A stretch of 64,000 nt of DNA from Hufsiella arboris (GCF_009834875.1 NZ_WVHT01000007.1:248001-312000); one strand, 5' to 3'. Shown: positions 25,425-34,589, counted from the stretch's first letter. A program made the numbers and translations. The notes: generated from the sequence alone by a model not told the origin.

Positions 25425-26035
25425 TTTGCGGTGTCAGGTGTATCGTTGAACTGTTTTTGCAGTCTTTCCAAATTTTCGATCATGAAGTTGATACGGCTTT
25501 CCTCTTTCCGTATATAAGTTTTCATGAAGACGAAATAACACATCGCGAACCAGGCAATAGTTCCGGCAACAATCAGAACTACCTCCCAAAGAGGCATGTA
25601 AACAAATGCTTCGATATAAATAAGCCCAATAACAAGAGCGATAAAAAACATGTAAACCGTATAAATCCTGGTGTTTAAAATATAGCGCTGATGTTTGTAG
25701 TTCTTTAGATATTCAATGTATTCGCCGGGCTGCTGCGCTAGTTGCTCGCTATTGTTTATCTTCCTGTAGTCGCGCAACTGAACAAACAGGTAGTAAAACA
25801 GGCATAAAATAGCGATTAACATCGCGATTTGAGAAGTGCCATATCTGAAATCAGCCTTTAAAAACAGGTAAATAAAGGTGACAATAGCTATTGAAATGCT
25901 GAAAACCTGGAATAATAATTTGTTGGAAAACTTTTGTTTGGTTGAACGTATGTTTTTCAATATCTCTTCCGGCCCCAGTTTAGGTAGTGCCGTCTGACCG
26001 TGCCATATATCTCTCAGTGCATCAAAATCTTTCAT
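25421..26035 (-). CDS. Four-helix membrane protein, likely ECF partner
   Basis: This 204-residue protein has four hydrophobic segments (near residues 38-60, 70-88, 122-143 and 150-172), with a cytoplasmic N-terminus of about 35 residues. Its start overlaps the end of the ECF sigma-factor gene by 14 bases, which strongly suggests a functional pair. Genes in this position often encode anti-sigma or sigma-modulating membrane proteins. No known anti-sigma domain is evident, so the role is positional inference. Confidence 0.68.
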   Translation of the reverse strand: MKDFDALRDIWHGQTALPKLGPEEILKNIRSTKQKFSNKLLFQVFSISIAIVTFIYLFLKADFRYGTSQIAMLIAILCLFYYLFVQLRDYRKINNSEQLAQQPGEYIEYLKNYKHQRYILNTRIYTVYMFFIALVIGLIYIEAFVYMPLWEVVLIVAGTIAWFAMCYFVFMKTYIRKEESRINFMIENLERLQKQFNDTPDTAN

Positions 26036-26519
26036 AACGGTTGTATATTTCAGTCAGTTTCTGTTTTATACGATGAATTTTAACCCGCAAATTTCCTTCG
26101 GATATACCGGAAATCTGGGCAATTTCTGGGTACGGAAGCTCATCTAAAACCATAGTGATTATGATACGCTCATTTTCTTCGAGCTGTGAAATGCATTTGT
26201 AAAGCAGTGCCACCTTCTCATTCATCTCCGAATATTCTTCGGCTTTATTTTCGATGATCTTGTCGGTTAATTCATCCTTTTGCTGCCGTTTTTCAACCCG
26301 CAGCCAGGAAAGACAGGTATTTACTGCGATGCGATAAATCCATGTCGAGATCATGGCCTGGTTGCGAAACTTATCAAGGTTTTGCCAAACTTTCAAAAAA
26401 GTTTCCTGCATTAAATCATTGGCCGAATCCTCATCTCCTGTATAACCATAGCATAAATGGTAAATCTTTCGGGAGTTTTCCCTGAAAATTTTCCTGAAAG
26501 ATTCTTCTTTATGATCCAT
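26022..26519 (-). CDS. ECF RNA polymerase sigma factor
   Basis: The 165-residue protein has the sigma-70 region 2 (YGYTGDEDSANDLMQETFLKVW and MISTWIYRIAVNTCLSWLR) and region 4 helix-turn-helix (LDELPYPEIAQISGISEGNLRVKIHRIKQKL), with no region 1 or 3. This is a classic ECF factor. A TGTAACA-N15-CATCTA element lies 20 nt before its start and may be an autoregulated promoter. It is coupled to the four-helix membrane protein downstream. Confidence 0.93.
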   Translation of the reverse strand: MDHKEESFRKIFRENSRKIYHLCYGYTGDEDSANDLMQETFLKVWQNLDKFRNQAMISTWIYRIAVNTCLSWLRVEKRQQKDELTDKIIENKAEEYSEMNEKVALLYKCISQLEENERIIITMVLDELPYPEIAQISGISEGNLRVKIHRIKQKLTEIYNRYERF

Positions 26520-26538
26520 TTAACGCTAATGTGCCTGT

Positions 26539-26566
26539 TAGATGATTATGCCAAAAAAATGTTACA
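26539..26566 (-). promoter_or_regulatory. Candidate ECF-dependent promoter
   Basis: On the minus strand TGTAACA (26566-26560) and CATCTA (26544-26539) are separated by 15 nt. This resembles ECF promoters with an AAC-type -35 and a CGTC-type -10. It lies directly before the sigma-factor gene, overlapping the 3' end of the upstream gene. Confidence 0.5.
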
Positions 26567-27080
26567 ACATGAAATCTTTTTTATAAAAACTCTTCAGGTT
26601 GTTTTGAGCATTGTCTAGCAGAAGTTCGTACTCTTGAGAATAGTCAAATTGTAAGTCCTCAGGCAGCTTCGCTATCACTTTTTTGATTTTTTCCAATTGC
26701 CTGGTAAAGATTAGCCTGAGCGGTTTATGGCTCGAGCGTGTGTCGGTATAAATTAAAAAGTTGCCGGCAAACCATAATAGGAGTTCTGTTTCAACTTGTT
26801 TATCAGCGGTATATTTTGCGTAGCGATTCAACAATCTTAAAATTTTACGAAGGGACTTTACGCTATAATAATAATGCTTATTGATATTTTCAAATTCTAC
26901 TTTCAGCTCGCTCTTAACCGTTTCTGCAAACTGCATAGGATCAGAGGCGTCAAATAACAGATAGCTAATCAGTTCCTTGTTTTCCTTTTTATATTTCGAC
27001 ATCCGGAGGCATATTTCTGCCAGATCGGTAGCGTTTAAATGTTTTAACTCTTTTTTTATCTCCTGTAAAGTGTGCTGCAT
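26562..27080 (-). CDS. Hypothetical helical protein
   Basis: The ATG at 27080 gives 172 residues beginning MQHTLQEIKKELKHLNATDLAEICLRMSKYKKENKELISYLLF. The sequence is mostly charged alpha-helix with no signal or transmembrane segment, so it is probably cytoplasmic. Longer starts are possible but lack conservation-like features. Family and function are not recognised. It is divergent from the symporter gene and upstream of the ECF operon on the same strand. Confidence 0.65.
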   Translation of the reverse strand: MQHTLQEIKKELKHLNATDLAEICLRMSKYKKENKELISYLLFDASDPMQFAETVKSELKVEFENINKHYYYSVKSLRKILRLLNRYAKYTADKQVETELLLWFAGNFLIYTDTRSSHKPLRLIFTRQLEKIKKVIAKLPEDLQFDYSQEYELLLDNAQNNLKSFYKKDFML

Positions 27081-27166
27081 CGTAAATCGTTCTTTGTTCA
27101 GGGCCGGAAAACAACTTTTCGCCAAAATAGTAAATTGTTGTAGTTTTAGCTGCTCAAGTATTTTGA

Positions 27167-28540
27167 ATGAACAAAAACAAACTTACACTCTTTATATTCA
27201 TCGCGCTGGTAGCCGGAATTTTGTTTGGCTATATTTATAATATCCGATACCTGGATACTTACAATGAAACGATAGCAAGCGCCGACGCGAAAATTGAAAG
27301 CGTTCAAACACAAATAGTAAACCTTCCGGATACAACCGTTGCCCAATACCGCGAATTAAAAACACAAAAAGCTGATCAGGCTAAAATCCGTAAGGAAGCA
27401 ACGGCAATCAGGGAAGAAAAACTGCAATATTTTACACTGCTGAGTGATATATTTCTTCGCTTGATCAAGATGATCGTCGCTCCGTTAGTATTTACAACAC
27501 TGGTTGTCGGAGTTGCAAAGGTTGGCGATATCAAAGCAGTCGGCCGAATTGGCGGCAAAACGATGTTGTGGTTTATTTCCGCATCGCTGATGTCGCTGGT
27601 GCTGGGAATGATCCTGGTTAACTTGTTTGAACCCGGTAAAACTATGCACTTAGCTCTTCCGGACACTCATCTGGGGTCGGAAATTCAAAAAACGGCACTT
27701 TCCTTGAAGGATTTTATTGCACATGTATTTCCGAAGAGTATTGTTGAATCAATGGCTAATAATGAAATACTCCAGATTGTAGTTTTCGCCTTGTTTTTCG
27801 GGGTTTCTACAGCAGCTATTGGCGAAAAAGGGGAGATCGTTATCAAATTTATGGATGCTGTTGCACACGTCATTTTGAAGCTTACCGGTTATGTAATGAA
27901 TTTCGCGCCTTTCGCAGTTTTCGGCGCAATGACTGCAATTGTGGCAAAGCAGGGACTGAGTATACTGTCTACGTACGCCATCTTTATCGGCGAATTCTAT
28001 TTTGGATTACTGGTTTTATGGCTGGTTCTGATTTTAATCGGCTTTATAATTCTCGGTAAACGCGCTCTTAACCTGATCAACGGTTTAAAAGATGCAGTTT
28101 TGCTTGCATTTAGTACGGCGAGCAGCGAAGCGGCTTATCCACGCACCATGCTTGAACTGGAGCGCTTTGGCTGTAAAGACAAAATCGTGAGTTTTGTATT
28201 ACCCCTTGGCTATTCCTTCAACCTCGATGGATCGATGATGTACATGACTTTTGCATCTTTGTTTATCGCGCAGGCTTATAGCATTCATTTATCTTTTGAG
28301 CAGCAGATTTCCATGTTGCTGATCCTGATGCTTACCAGTAAAGGGATTGCCGGCGTGCCACGTGCTTCGCTGGTAGTAATTGCCGGAACAATCGCTTCTT
28401 TCAATATCCCTGAAGCTGGCTTGGCGCTGATTATCGGTATCGATCCTTTGCTTGATATGGGCCGTTCGGCAACCAATGTAATCGGTAATGCCATGGCTAC
28501 AGCGGTAGTGAGCAAGTGGGAGGGGGAATTAAAAGAGTAA
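27167..28540 (+). CDS. Dicarboxylate/amino acid:cation symporter (SDF family)
   Basis: This 457-residue inner-membrane transporter has the GltP/DctA family signatures: the serine-rich re-entrant loop AFSTASSEAAYPRTM, SFNLDGSMMYM, the TSKGIAGVPRAS hairpin and MGRSATNVIGNAM. It imports C4-dicarboxylates or acidic amino acids with Na+ or H+. An extra charged, probably coiled-coil segment of about 45 residues (near 30-75, with KIESVQTQIV and ELKTQKADQAKI) separates the first helix from the rest. Substrate choice is not determined by the sequence I can see. Confidence 0.92.
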   Translation: MNKNKLTLFIFIALVAGILFGYIYNIRYLDTYNETIASADAKIESVQTQIVNLPDTTVAQYRELKTQKADQAKIRKEATAIREEKLQYFTLLSDIFLRLIKMIVAPLVFTTLVVGVAKVGDIKAVGRIGGKTMLWFISASLMSLVLGMILVNLFEPGKTMHLALPDTHLGSEIQKTALSLKDFIAHVFPKSIVESMANNEILQIVVFALFFGVSTAAIGEKGEIVIKFMDAVAHVILKLTGYVMNFAPFAVFGAMTAIVAKQGLSILSTYAIFIGEFYFGLLVLWLVLILIGFIILGKRALNLINGLKDAVLLAFSTASSEAAYPRTMLELERFGCKDKIVSFVLPLGYSFNLDGSMMYMTFASLFIAQAYSIHLSFEQQISMLLILMLTSKGIAGVPRASLVVIAGTIASFNIPEAGLALIIGIDPLLDMGRSATNVIGNAMATAVVSKWEGELKE

Positions 28541-28573
28541 TAGCACGTGTTGTACTTGTACAAACTTTCAATA

Positions 28574-28645
28574 TAAACCCGGTTGTAACGAAAAACCCGC
28601 AGTGAGGTACGAACGAGGATTTGTAGTTGAAGACGGGGCTGTTTA
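28574..28645. repeat. Dispersed repeat, right-module fragment (copy C1)
   Basis: TAAACCCGG, CCCGCA and GACGGGGCT follow in the same order as the right module of copy A, but diverged. It precedes a left-module fragment at 28796, so the order is inverted relative to A and the two are probably separate truncated insertions. Confidence 0.55.
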
Positions 28646-28795
28646 CCGATAGTATTTCAAGCGTTCATTTTTAAAAAAATCACTTAAATCTCATATTAGA
28701 TATTAATGAGCGGCGAGTTAATAATTATAAAAGGTTTAAGCTATAATTGCAAAAAATAGCGTGGAAAGCAGATTTCGTCATCTATTTTAAAGTCA

Positions 28796-28864
28796 ATCCC
28801 GTGCTTTGCTTATACTACACAGGCCTTATCCTCCTGGCCGGTATCCGCTTCGCCCGGGTTTAAG
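28796..28864. repeat. Dispersed repeat, left-module fragment (copy C2)
   Basis: GTGCTTTGCTTATACTACAC followed by AGGCCTTA and GGCCGGTATCCGCTTCGCCC matches the left module of copy A. The hairpin arm changes from GCGC to GTGC and its partner from GCGC to ACAC, a compensating pair. It fills most of the gap before the gene at 28930. Confidence 0.7.
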
Positions 28865-28929
28865 AATGTCCTTTTCTGCTATTTTTGAAGGACTTTTGAA
28901 AAATAATTAAATAATAAATTACAATATAC

Positions 28930-29436
28930 ATGTCCGACAGAGGAAAAAAAATATTCCTGGCACTCAGCATCATCATCCCATTTTTAGTCTACTGTATCTA
29001 CTACTACGGTATTATGATCAAAAATGCTCCTTACCGTTTTAAAGATATGGAGTCCGTTGTTTTGAAATATGGAATAGGCGATAGTTTGATCAATCAGTTT
29101 GACTCGAAAACCGGCAATTACCAGTATGTGAATACACGTGATTCGCTGGTAAAAACCAATGTTAAACTGACAAAGGATGATCTTCTTTATTTACACCACA
29201 AGGCCGTGGAGCTTGGCTTTTGGGATTTCCCGAAGCAGATTATAGGTAATGATACCTTGGCCAGTAAGAAAGCGCCACACTTTTATCTGGAGTTTAAATA
29301 CAAGGAGAAAAGTAAAACGATGCTTTTTGATGTGAGCTATAATCAAAAACCTAAATTACGTGAGGCTGCTGAGCAGTTAATTAAACTTGTTCAGAAGACG
29401 ATAACAGATGCTGCCGACCGTGGGCTTGTAAAATAG
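28930..29436 (+). CDS. Hypothetical membrane-anchored protein
   Basis: The 168-residue protein has a single N-terminal transmembrane segment (IFLALSIIIPFLVYCIYYYGIMI) and an extracytoplasmic domain of mixed alpha/beta character (LTKDDLLYLHHKAVELGFWDFPKQI, FYLEFKYKEKSKTMLFDVSY). No family is recognised. It stands alone between a repeat-rich gap and the ribosomal protein operon. Confidence 0.6.
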   Translation: MSDRGKKIFLALSIIIPFLVYCIYYYGIMIKNAPYRFKDMESVVLKYGIGDSLINQFDSKTGNYQYVNTRDSLVKTNVKLTKDDLLYLHHKAVELGFWDFPKQIIGNDTLASKKAPHFYLEFKYKEKSKTMLFDVSYNQKPKLREAAEQLIKLVQKTITDAADRGLVK

Positions 29437-29491
29437 TGTAGCTGAGTTTTAAAAATTTACGTGCCCGCTTCCATTTTTGAATTATTACTTC

Positions 29492-29499
29492 TATATTTG
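29492..29499 (+). promoter_or_regulatory. -7 promoter box for rplU-rpmA
   Basis: TATATTTG fits the TAnnTTTG -7 element 28 nt before the rplU ATG at 29528. No TTTG at the usual -33 spacing was found. Confidence 0.5.
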
Positions 29500-29527
29500 C
29501 GCCTCATTAAAAAATAATTAACTAACA

Positions 29528-29839
29528 ATGTACGCAATAGTAAATATAGCCGGACAGCAATTCAAAGTTGCAAAAGACCAGTACATCTTTGTACATCGCT
29601 TACAAGGAGATGAGGGCGCTAGTATTGAATTTGACAATGTGTTGTTAGCTGCAGATGGTAGCAATTTTAAAGTAGGTGCTGATGCACTTAAAGGAGCTAA
29701 AGTTTCAGCTAAGATCGTGTCTCATTTAAAAGGTGATAAAGTAATCGTTTTCAAAAAGAAACGCCGTAAAGGTTACAAAAAGAAAAACGGTCACCGTCAG
29801 CAGTTCACGAAGATTGAGATAACAGGTATAAGTTTATAA
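29528..29839 (+). CDS. rplU: Large ribosomal subunit protein bL21
   Basis: This 103-residue protein matches bL21 in length and sequence ([20 protein letters not shown], and the basic [21 protein letters not shown] near the C-terminus that contacts 23S rRNA). It is followed 53 bp later by rpmA in the standard rplU-rpmA order. Confidence 0.97.
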   Translation: MYAIVNIAGQQFKVAKDQYIFVHRLQGDEGASIEFDNVLLAADGSNFKVGADALKGAKVSAKIVSHLKGDKVIVFKKKRRKGYKKKNGHRQQFTKIEITGISL

Positions 29840-29892
29840 CAAGCGTATAGCAGAAAGCGAAAGCTGGAAGCTTAGCATTAAAAAGATAAGAA

Positions 29893-30318
29893 ATGGCACA
29901 CAAAAAAGGGGCCGGTAGTTCCAAAAACGGTCGTGAATCACATAGCAAGCGCTTAGGTATCAAAATTTTCGGTGGTCAGGCTGCAATCGCTGGTAACATC
30001 ATCGTTCGTCAGCGTGGAACTCAGCATCATCCTGATAAGAACGTAGGTATTGGAAAAGACCATACGTTGTTCGCATTGATCGACGGAACAGTAGTTTTCA
30101 AAAAGAAATCTGATAACAAATCATACGTTTCTGTAAGCCCTGCAGTAGCAGTAGCTGTTGAAGCTCCGGTTAAAGAAGAAAAGAAAGCAGCTAAAGCTCC
30201 TAAAGCTGAGGTAGCGGAACCTGTAAAAAAAGCTCCTGCAAAAAAGGCAGCTAAAGTTGAAGAAGCTCCCGTAGCAGATACTGCTGCAGCTTCTGAAGGC
30301 GAAGCTGTTGAAGCATAA
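29893..30318 (+). CDS. rpmA: Large ribosomal subunit protein bL27 with long C-terminal tail
   Basis: Residues 1-85 are a standard bL27 ([58 protein letters not shown]). The N-terminus starts directly at MAHKKG with no cleavable Firmicutes-like extension. A tail of about 55 residues rich in Ala, Lys, Glu, Pro and Val follows ([29 protein letters not shown]), making the protein 141 residues instead of about 85. The tail is probably disordered. It ends just before an intrinsic terminator. Confidence 0.96.
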   Translation: MAHKKGAGSSKNGRESHSKRLGIKIFGGQAAIAGNIIVRQRGTQHHPDKNVGIGKDHTLFALIDGTVVFKKKSDNKSYVSVSPAVAVAVEAPVKEEKKAAKAPKAEVAEPVKKAPAKKAAKVEEAPVADTAAASEGEAVEA

Positions 30319-30337
30319 GTTTAGCATTACGATATTG

Positions 30338-30369
30338 AAACCCCGGTGATTTTTTCGCCGGGGTTTTTT
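30338..30369 (+). terminator. Intrinsic terminator after rpmA
   Basis: The stem AAACCCCGG (30338-30346) pairs with CCGGGGTTT (30358-30366), followed by a T-run to 30369, 20 nt past the rpmA stop. Confidence 0.9.
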
Positions 30370-30396
30370 GTTTTTCATTAATTTGTACCGCTTAAG

Positions 30397-30404
30397 TATC
30401 TTTG
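30397..30404 (+). promoter_or_regulatory. -7 promoter box abutting rpe
   Basis: TATCTTTG fits TAnnTTTG and ends 4 nt before the rpe ATG at 30409. If used, the rpe mRNA would be leaderless or nearly so. No -33 TTTG is seen at 19-nt spacing. Confidence 0.45.
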
Positions 30405-30408
30405 ATTG

Positions 30409-31080
30409 ATGAATCATTTAATTGCTCCGTCCGTTTTAGCGGCTGATTTTGCGAATCTTGGCCGTGATGTTGAAATGCTCAATGTAAGTGAAGCCGACTG
30501 GATCCATGTAGATATTATGGACGGCGAATTTGTGCCTAATATTTCATTTGGGATCCCGGTTGTTGAAGCAATTAAACGTTATGCAAAAAAGCCGTTGGAT
30601 GTTCACCTGATGATTGTTGAACCCGACAGGTATCTCGAAAATTTTAAAAAGGCCGGAGCAGACGGAATTACCGTGCATTTTGAAGCGTGTGTGCACCTTC
30701 ATCGCACGATCTCGGCGATCAAAGAACTTGGCTGTAAGGCCGGCGTGGCGTTAAATCCGCATACACCGGTTAGTGTTTTGGAGGATATCATTCAGGATCT
30801 TGATTTAGTCCTTATTATGTCGGTTAATCCTGGATTTGGCGGTCAAAAATTTATTTCTCGCACCTACGACAAAATTCGTCAGCTGAAAAATCTTGCGGCA
30901 AACCGGAATCCATCCCTGTACATTGAAGTAGACGGAGGAGTCGGAATCAATAATACCGCTTCACTTATCCAGGCAGGCGCTAATGTGTTAGTCGCTGGTA
31001 ACGCTGTGTTTGCTTCAGAGAATCCAGGTGAAATGATCAGGAAGCTTAAAAATAGTTCGCCTGAAGTTATGCGTGCCTGA
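30409..31080 (+). CDS. rpe: Ribulose-phosphate 3-epimerase
   Basis: This 223-residue TIM-barrel enzyme interconverts ribulose-5-phosphate and xylulose-5-phosphate. Family motifs are present: IAPSVLAADFANL, WIHVDIMDGEFVPN, DVHLMI, MSVNPGFGGQKFI and EVDGGVG. The metal-binding His and Asp residues in HVDIMDG and the late EVDGG are intact. The ATG at 30409 is used rather than the upstream in-frame TTG. The receptor gene starts 6 nt after its stop. Confidence 0.95.
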   Translation: MNHLIAPSVLAADFANLGRDVEMLNVSEADWIHVDIMDGEFVPNISFGIPVVEAIKRYAKKPLDVHLMIVEPDRYLENFKKAGADGITVHFEACVHLHRTISAIKELGCKAGVALNPHTPVSVLEDIIQDLDLVLIMSVNPGFGGQKFISRTYDKIRQLKNLAANRNPSLYIEVDGGVGINNTASLIQAGANVLVAGNAVFASENPGEMIRKLKNSSPEVMRA

Positions 31081-31086
31081 TAGCTC

Positions 31087-33468
31087 ATGAGATTGCTGTT
31101 TGCGGTATACCTGATCTTTTGTTGTGCCGGCAGCTTTGCACAAAATGCGCGGTTAATAAAGGGTACTGTAAAATCGGAGAAGGGCATCTCTCTTGAAGGT
31201 GTGATTGTGAAATGCCGGGTCGCCGCTACTGTTACCAAAACAGACCTGAACGGATTTTATACAATAAAAGCCCACAGCGGTGAGGTTATATTACAATTCT
31301 CTTTATTGGGATATCAGCAGCAAACTATTGTTTTACAACCCGGTGAAAACAACGTTAAAGACGTCATATTAACTGCGCAAGTTTTATCGCTCGATGAGGT
31401 CACCGTAACCAATGAAAATGGCAGGCGCCTCAACTCGGCAAGTATAGATCTAACTGAACTTAAGAGCTATCCGGCGGCCTCAGGCAATTTTGAGTCTTTT
31501 TTAAAAACGCAGCCGGGTGTATCTGTTAATAACGAACTTAGCTACCAGTACCAGGTTCGTGGTGGAAGTTACAATGAGAATCTCGTTTACATTAACGATG
31601 TGGAATTATTTAAACCATCGCTGATCAGCAATGGACAGCAGGAGGGTTTAAGCCTGGTAAACGCCGAGCTTGCGGGTTCTGTCGGTTTTTCGGCGGGAGG
31701 TTTTGAATCCCGTTACGGTGATAAAATGAGCTCGGTGTTAAACGTGCGTTATAACAAGCCTGACTGCACATCGATGACTGCTTCTGTTGGATTGTTAGGC
31801 CTATCCGCATCTTATAAAGGCCTTTTTAACAACAGTTTCATTCTCGCAGGATTTCGTGCAAAGACTAATAAGAGCATTTTGAATGATCAGCCGGTCAAAG
31901 GCAGTTATCAGCCTGATTTTTATGATTTTCAACTTTTAGCACAGTCGGATCTGTCGCCGAAATTTACCGGGTCGGTTATGAGTATTTATAATTTTAGCGG
32001 GTTCAAACTGGCGCCTCAAAACCGGGAAACAGTTTTCGGTGCCCAAAACCAGATTTTGGATTTGGCTGTGAATTACGCAGGTGAGGAGGAAGATACATTT
32101 CAGAGCTGGATGGGAGCCATGAACTTTACATGGAAGCCATCAAAAAATCTTACATTCAAATCGATTATATCGGCATTTATCATTAATGAAGATAAAACGT
32201 ACGATTTGTACGGCGCTTATAGTTTCGATGGTACGAACGACTATAGCAACGGTCCCGACAGTATAAAGCCCGTAACTATTTATGGTTATCAATCGCAATT
32301 GGGATTTAATAAGTTGAGAACGAGAATAATCAATTCAGAAGTTAAGTCTTACCTAAAGCATAAAGATTTCCTTTGGGAAAGTGGTCTGAAATATGAAAGG
32401 AACCGGTTCTATAACAATGAACATACCGTAACTGAGATTGATTCTGTCGCCGATTCTGTAAATTATAATAATAGGTTAATAGCCAACAGGTTGATGTTTT
32501 ATCTGCAAACGGCCGGTAAAATTTCTAGGGAACTTAACATTAATGCAGGATTTCGGATGAATTATAATTCTGTAAATAATGAAACATTGTTTAGTCCGAG
32601 GGCGGGTATTGCCTATTTTCCTGCAGCTCATCCAACGGTTAATTATAAATTTTCAATTGGTATTTATAATCAGCCGCCATTTTATATGGAGTTAAAAAAC
32701 AAAACCGGAGCATTAAATACGAGTATAAAATCTCAAAAATCCGTCCATTTCATTGGAGGCGTTAACCATTCGTTTCATGCGCTTGGTGAAACTCTGAATT
32801 TTTCATCAGAAGTATATTACAAGCTTCTCCGCGACCAGATTCCTTATAAAATTGATAATCTTACTATCAATTACCTTACCGATCAGAAATCAAAAGGATA
32901 CGCGATGGGCGCTGATTTCGCGGTCAATGGTGAGTTTGTCAGCGGTTTACGGTCGGCTTTCCGGTTATCTTTAATGAAGACGGCAGAAGATATCCAGGGA
33001 GATTATTATTACACTAAAGACGGCTCCGGTAATACAGTTAAGATCGAACCTGGCTATTTAAAGAGGCCAACGGATCAACGACTTAATTTTTCTGTTTTTT
33101 TCCAGGATAAATTTCTGAGTGATCCTACGTATAAAGTGCATTTAAATATGCTGTATGGCTCGTCTTTACCAGTCGGACCGCCTCAAACGCCGCGTTATAC
33201 CGATAATTTTGAAATTCCGTCTTATAAAAGGGTTGATATCGGCTTCTCAAAAGACCTGATTGACAAAGAATCCAGGAAAACACCTGCCTTTCTTAAACGA
33301 AATTTCAATACGCTTGCTATTTACCTGGAAGTGTTGAACCTGTTAAACATTAAAAATACCGTATCATATCTGTGGATTGCCGATATGAACAATAATCAAT
33401 ATGCAGTGCCAAATTATTTAACATCTCGTCAGATAAGTTTCAGAATTATTGCAAATTTTAAAAATTAA
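31087..33468 (+). CDS. TonB-dependent-receptor-like outer membrane protein
   Basis: The 793-residue protein starts with a signal peptide (MRLLFAVYLIFCCAGSFAQ). A carboxypeptidase-regulatory-like beta-sandwich follows near residues 22-105 (IKGTVKSEKGISLEGVIVKC, KTDLNGFYTIKA), then a plug domain (QPGVSVNNELSYQYQVRGGSYNENLVYINDVEL) and a beta-barrel to a C-terminal aromatic-ended strand (FRIIANFKN). There is no SusD partner next to it. It is in tight operon order behind rpe (6-nt gap), an unusual position for a receptor. The substrate is unknown. Confidence 0.9.
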   Translation: MRLLFAVYLIFCCAGSFAQNARLIKGTVKSEKGISLEGVIVKCRVAATVTKTDLNGFYTIKAHSGEVILQFSLLGYQQQTIVLQPGENNVKDVILTAQVLSLDEVTVTNENGRRLNSASIDLTELKSYPAASGNFESFLKTQPGVSVNNELSYQYQVRGGSYNENLVYINDVELFKPSLISNGQQEGLSLVNAELAGSVGFSAGGFESRYGDKMSSVLNVRYNKPDCTSMTASVGLLGLSASYKGLFNNSFILAGFRAKTNKSILNDQPVKGSYQPDFYDFQLLAQSDLSPKFTGSVMSIYNFSGFKLAPQNRETVFGAQNQILDLAVNYAGEEEDTFQSWMGAMNFTWKPSKNLTFKSIISAFIINEDKTYDLYGAYSFDGTNDYSNGPDSIKPVTIYGYQSQLGFNKLRTRIINSEVKSYLKHKDFLWESGLKYERNRFYNNEHTVTEIDSVADSVNYNNRLIANRLMFYLQTAGKISRELNINAGFRMNYNSVNNETLFSPRAGIAYFPAAHPTVNYKFSIGIYNQPPFYMELKNKTGALNTSIKSQKSVHFIGGVNHSFHALGETLNFSSEVYYKLLRDQIPYKIDNLTINYLTDQKSKGYAMGADFAVNGEFVSGLRSAFRLSLMKTAEDIQGDYYYTKDGSGNTVKIEPGYLKRPTDQRLNFSVFFQDKFLSDPTYKVHLNMLYGSSLPVGPPQTPRYTDNFEIPSYKRVDIGFSKDLIDKESRKTPAFLKRNFNTLAIYLEVLNLLNIKNTVSYLWIADMNNNQYAVPNYLTSRQISFRIIANFKN

Positions 33469-33521
33469 TCACAAGATCAATATTATTCTATTAAATTTGA
33501 CAGTACCAATTAGATCATTTT

Positions 33522-34589
33522 ATGAAGCACAATTTTGGCCCCGGGCCATGTATCTTACCGCAGGAAGTTTTTAAACAGGCATCACAGGCTGTTTTAAACT
33601 TTAATGATACCGGATTATCCATTCTTGAAATATCACACCGTACACCTGAGTTTGAATCTGTTGTTGATGAATCGGTGCGCCTGGTAAAGGAACTGCTAAA
33701 TGTTCCTGAAGGGTATTCTATTATTTTCCTTCAGGGGGGGGCTAGTTTGCAGTTTTCAATGGTTCCTATGAACCTGCTGCCTGATGGTAAATCGGCTGCT
33801 TATCTTGATACCGGCGTTTGGGCTAGCAAGGCGCTAAAAGAAGCTAAAATTATTGGTAACGTAAATGTTGTAGCGTCTTCCAAAGAAGCAAACTATACTT
33901 TTATACCAAAAGATTTTGAGGTGCCGGCAGATTCTGCTTACTTCCATACCACCTCAAACAATACGATTTACGGTACTGAGATGTATGAGTTTCCGAAAAC
34001 TTCCGTGCCATTGGTTTGCGACATGTCATCCGATATTTTCAGCCGTGTGATTAATGTAGCTGATTTTGGATTGATCTATGCCGGTGCGCAAAAAAATATT
34101 GGTCCTGCAGGAGCAACGCTTGTTATCGTTAAAGACGAACTGCTTGACAAATCTGGGCGTAAATTGCCTTCAATGCTTGATTACAAAGTTCAGGTTGACG
34201 GCGGCTCTATGTATAATACGCCTCCCGTGTTTTCAATTTATGTATCGATGCTTAACCTTCGCTGGTTAAAATCTAAAGGTGGAGTTGCGGATATAGAAAA
34301 AGAGAACATCGCGAAAGCCCGTGCATTGTATGAGGAAATTGACCGCAACCCTTTATTTAAAGGAACCTGCAAAGTTGAGGACCGCTCACGTATGAATGTT
34401 TGCTTCGTTATGGAAAATCCGGAACTGGAAAAACCATTCCTGAAGTTTGCCGAAGATCGGGACATCATTGGTATTAAGGGCCACAGAAGTGTAGGTGGTT
34501 TCAGAGCGTCAATGTATAATGCATTGCCGATTACAAGTGTTCACACACTGATTGACGCGATGCAGGATTTTGCTGAAAAACATAAATAA
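33522..34589 (+). CDS. serC: Phosphoserine aminotransferase
   Basis: This 355-residue PLP enzyme converts 3-phosphohydroxypyruvate to phosphoserine with glutamate as amino donor. It begins [16 protein letters not shown] and carries the PLP-lysine region [16 protein letters not shown] and phosphate-binding residues of the family. It is followed 49 bp later by serA on the same strand, so two serine-biosynthesis steps are together. A TAAATTTG -7 box (33492-33499) precedes it. Confidence 0.95.
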   Translation: MKHNFGPGPCILPQEVFKQASQAVLNFNDTGLSILEISHRTPEFESVVDESVRLVKELLNVPEGYSIIFLQGGASLQFSMVPMNLLPDGKSAAYLDTGVWASKALKEAKIIGNVNVVASSKEANYTFIPKDFEVPADSAYFHTTSNNTIYGTEMYEFPKTSVPLVCDMSSDIFSRVINVADFGLIYAGAQKNIGPAGATLVIVKDELLDKSGRKLPSMLDYKVQVDGGSMYNTPPVFSIYVSMLNLRWLKSKGGVADIEKENIAKARALYEEIDRNPLFKGTCKVEDRSRMNVCFVMENPELEKPFLKFAEDRDIIGIKGHRSVGGFRASMYNALPITSVHTLIDAMQDFAEKHK

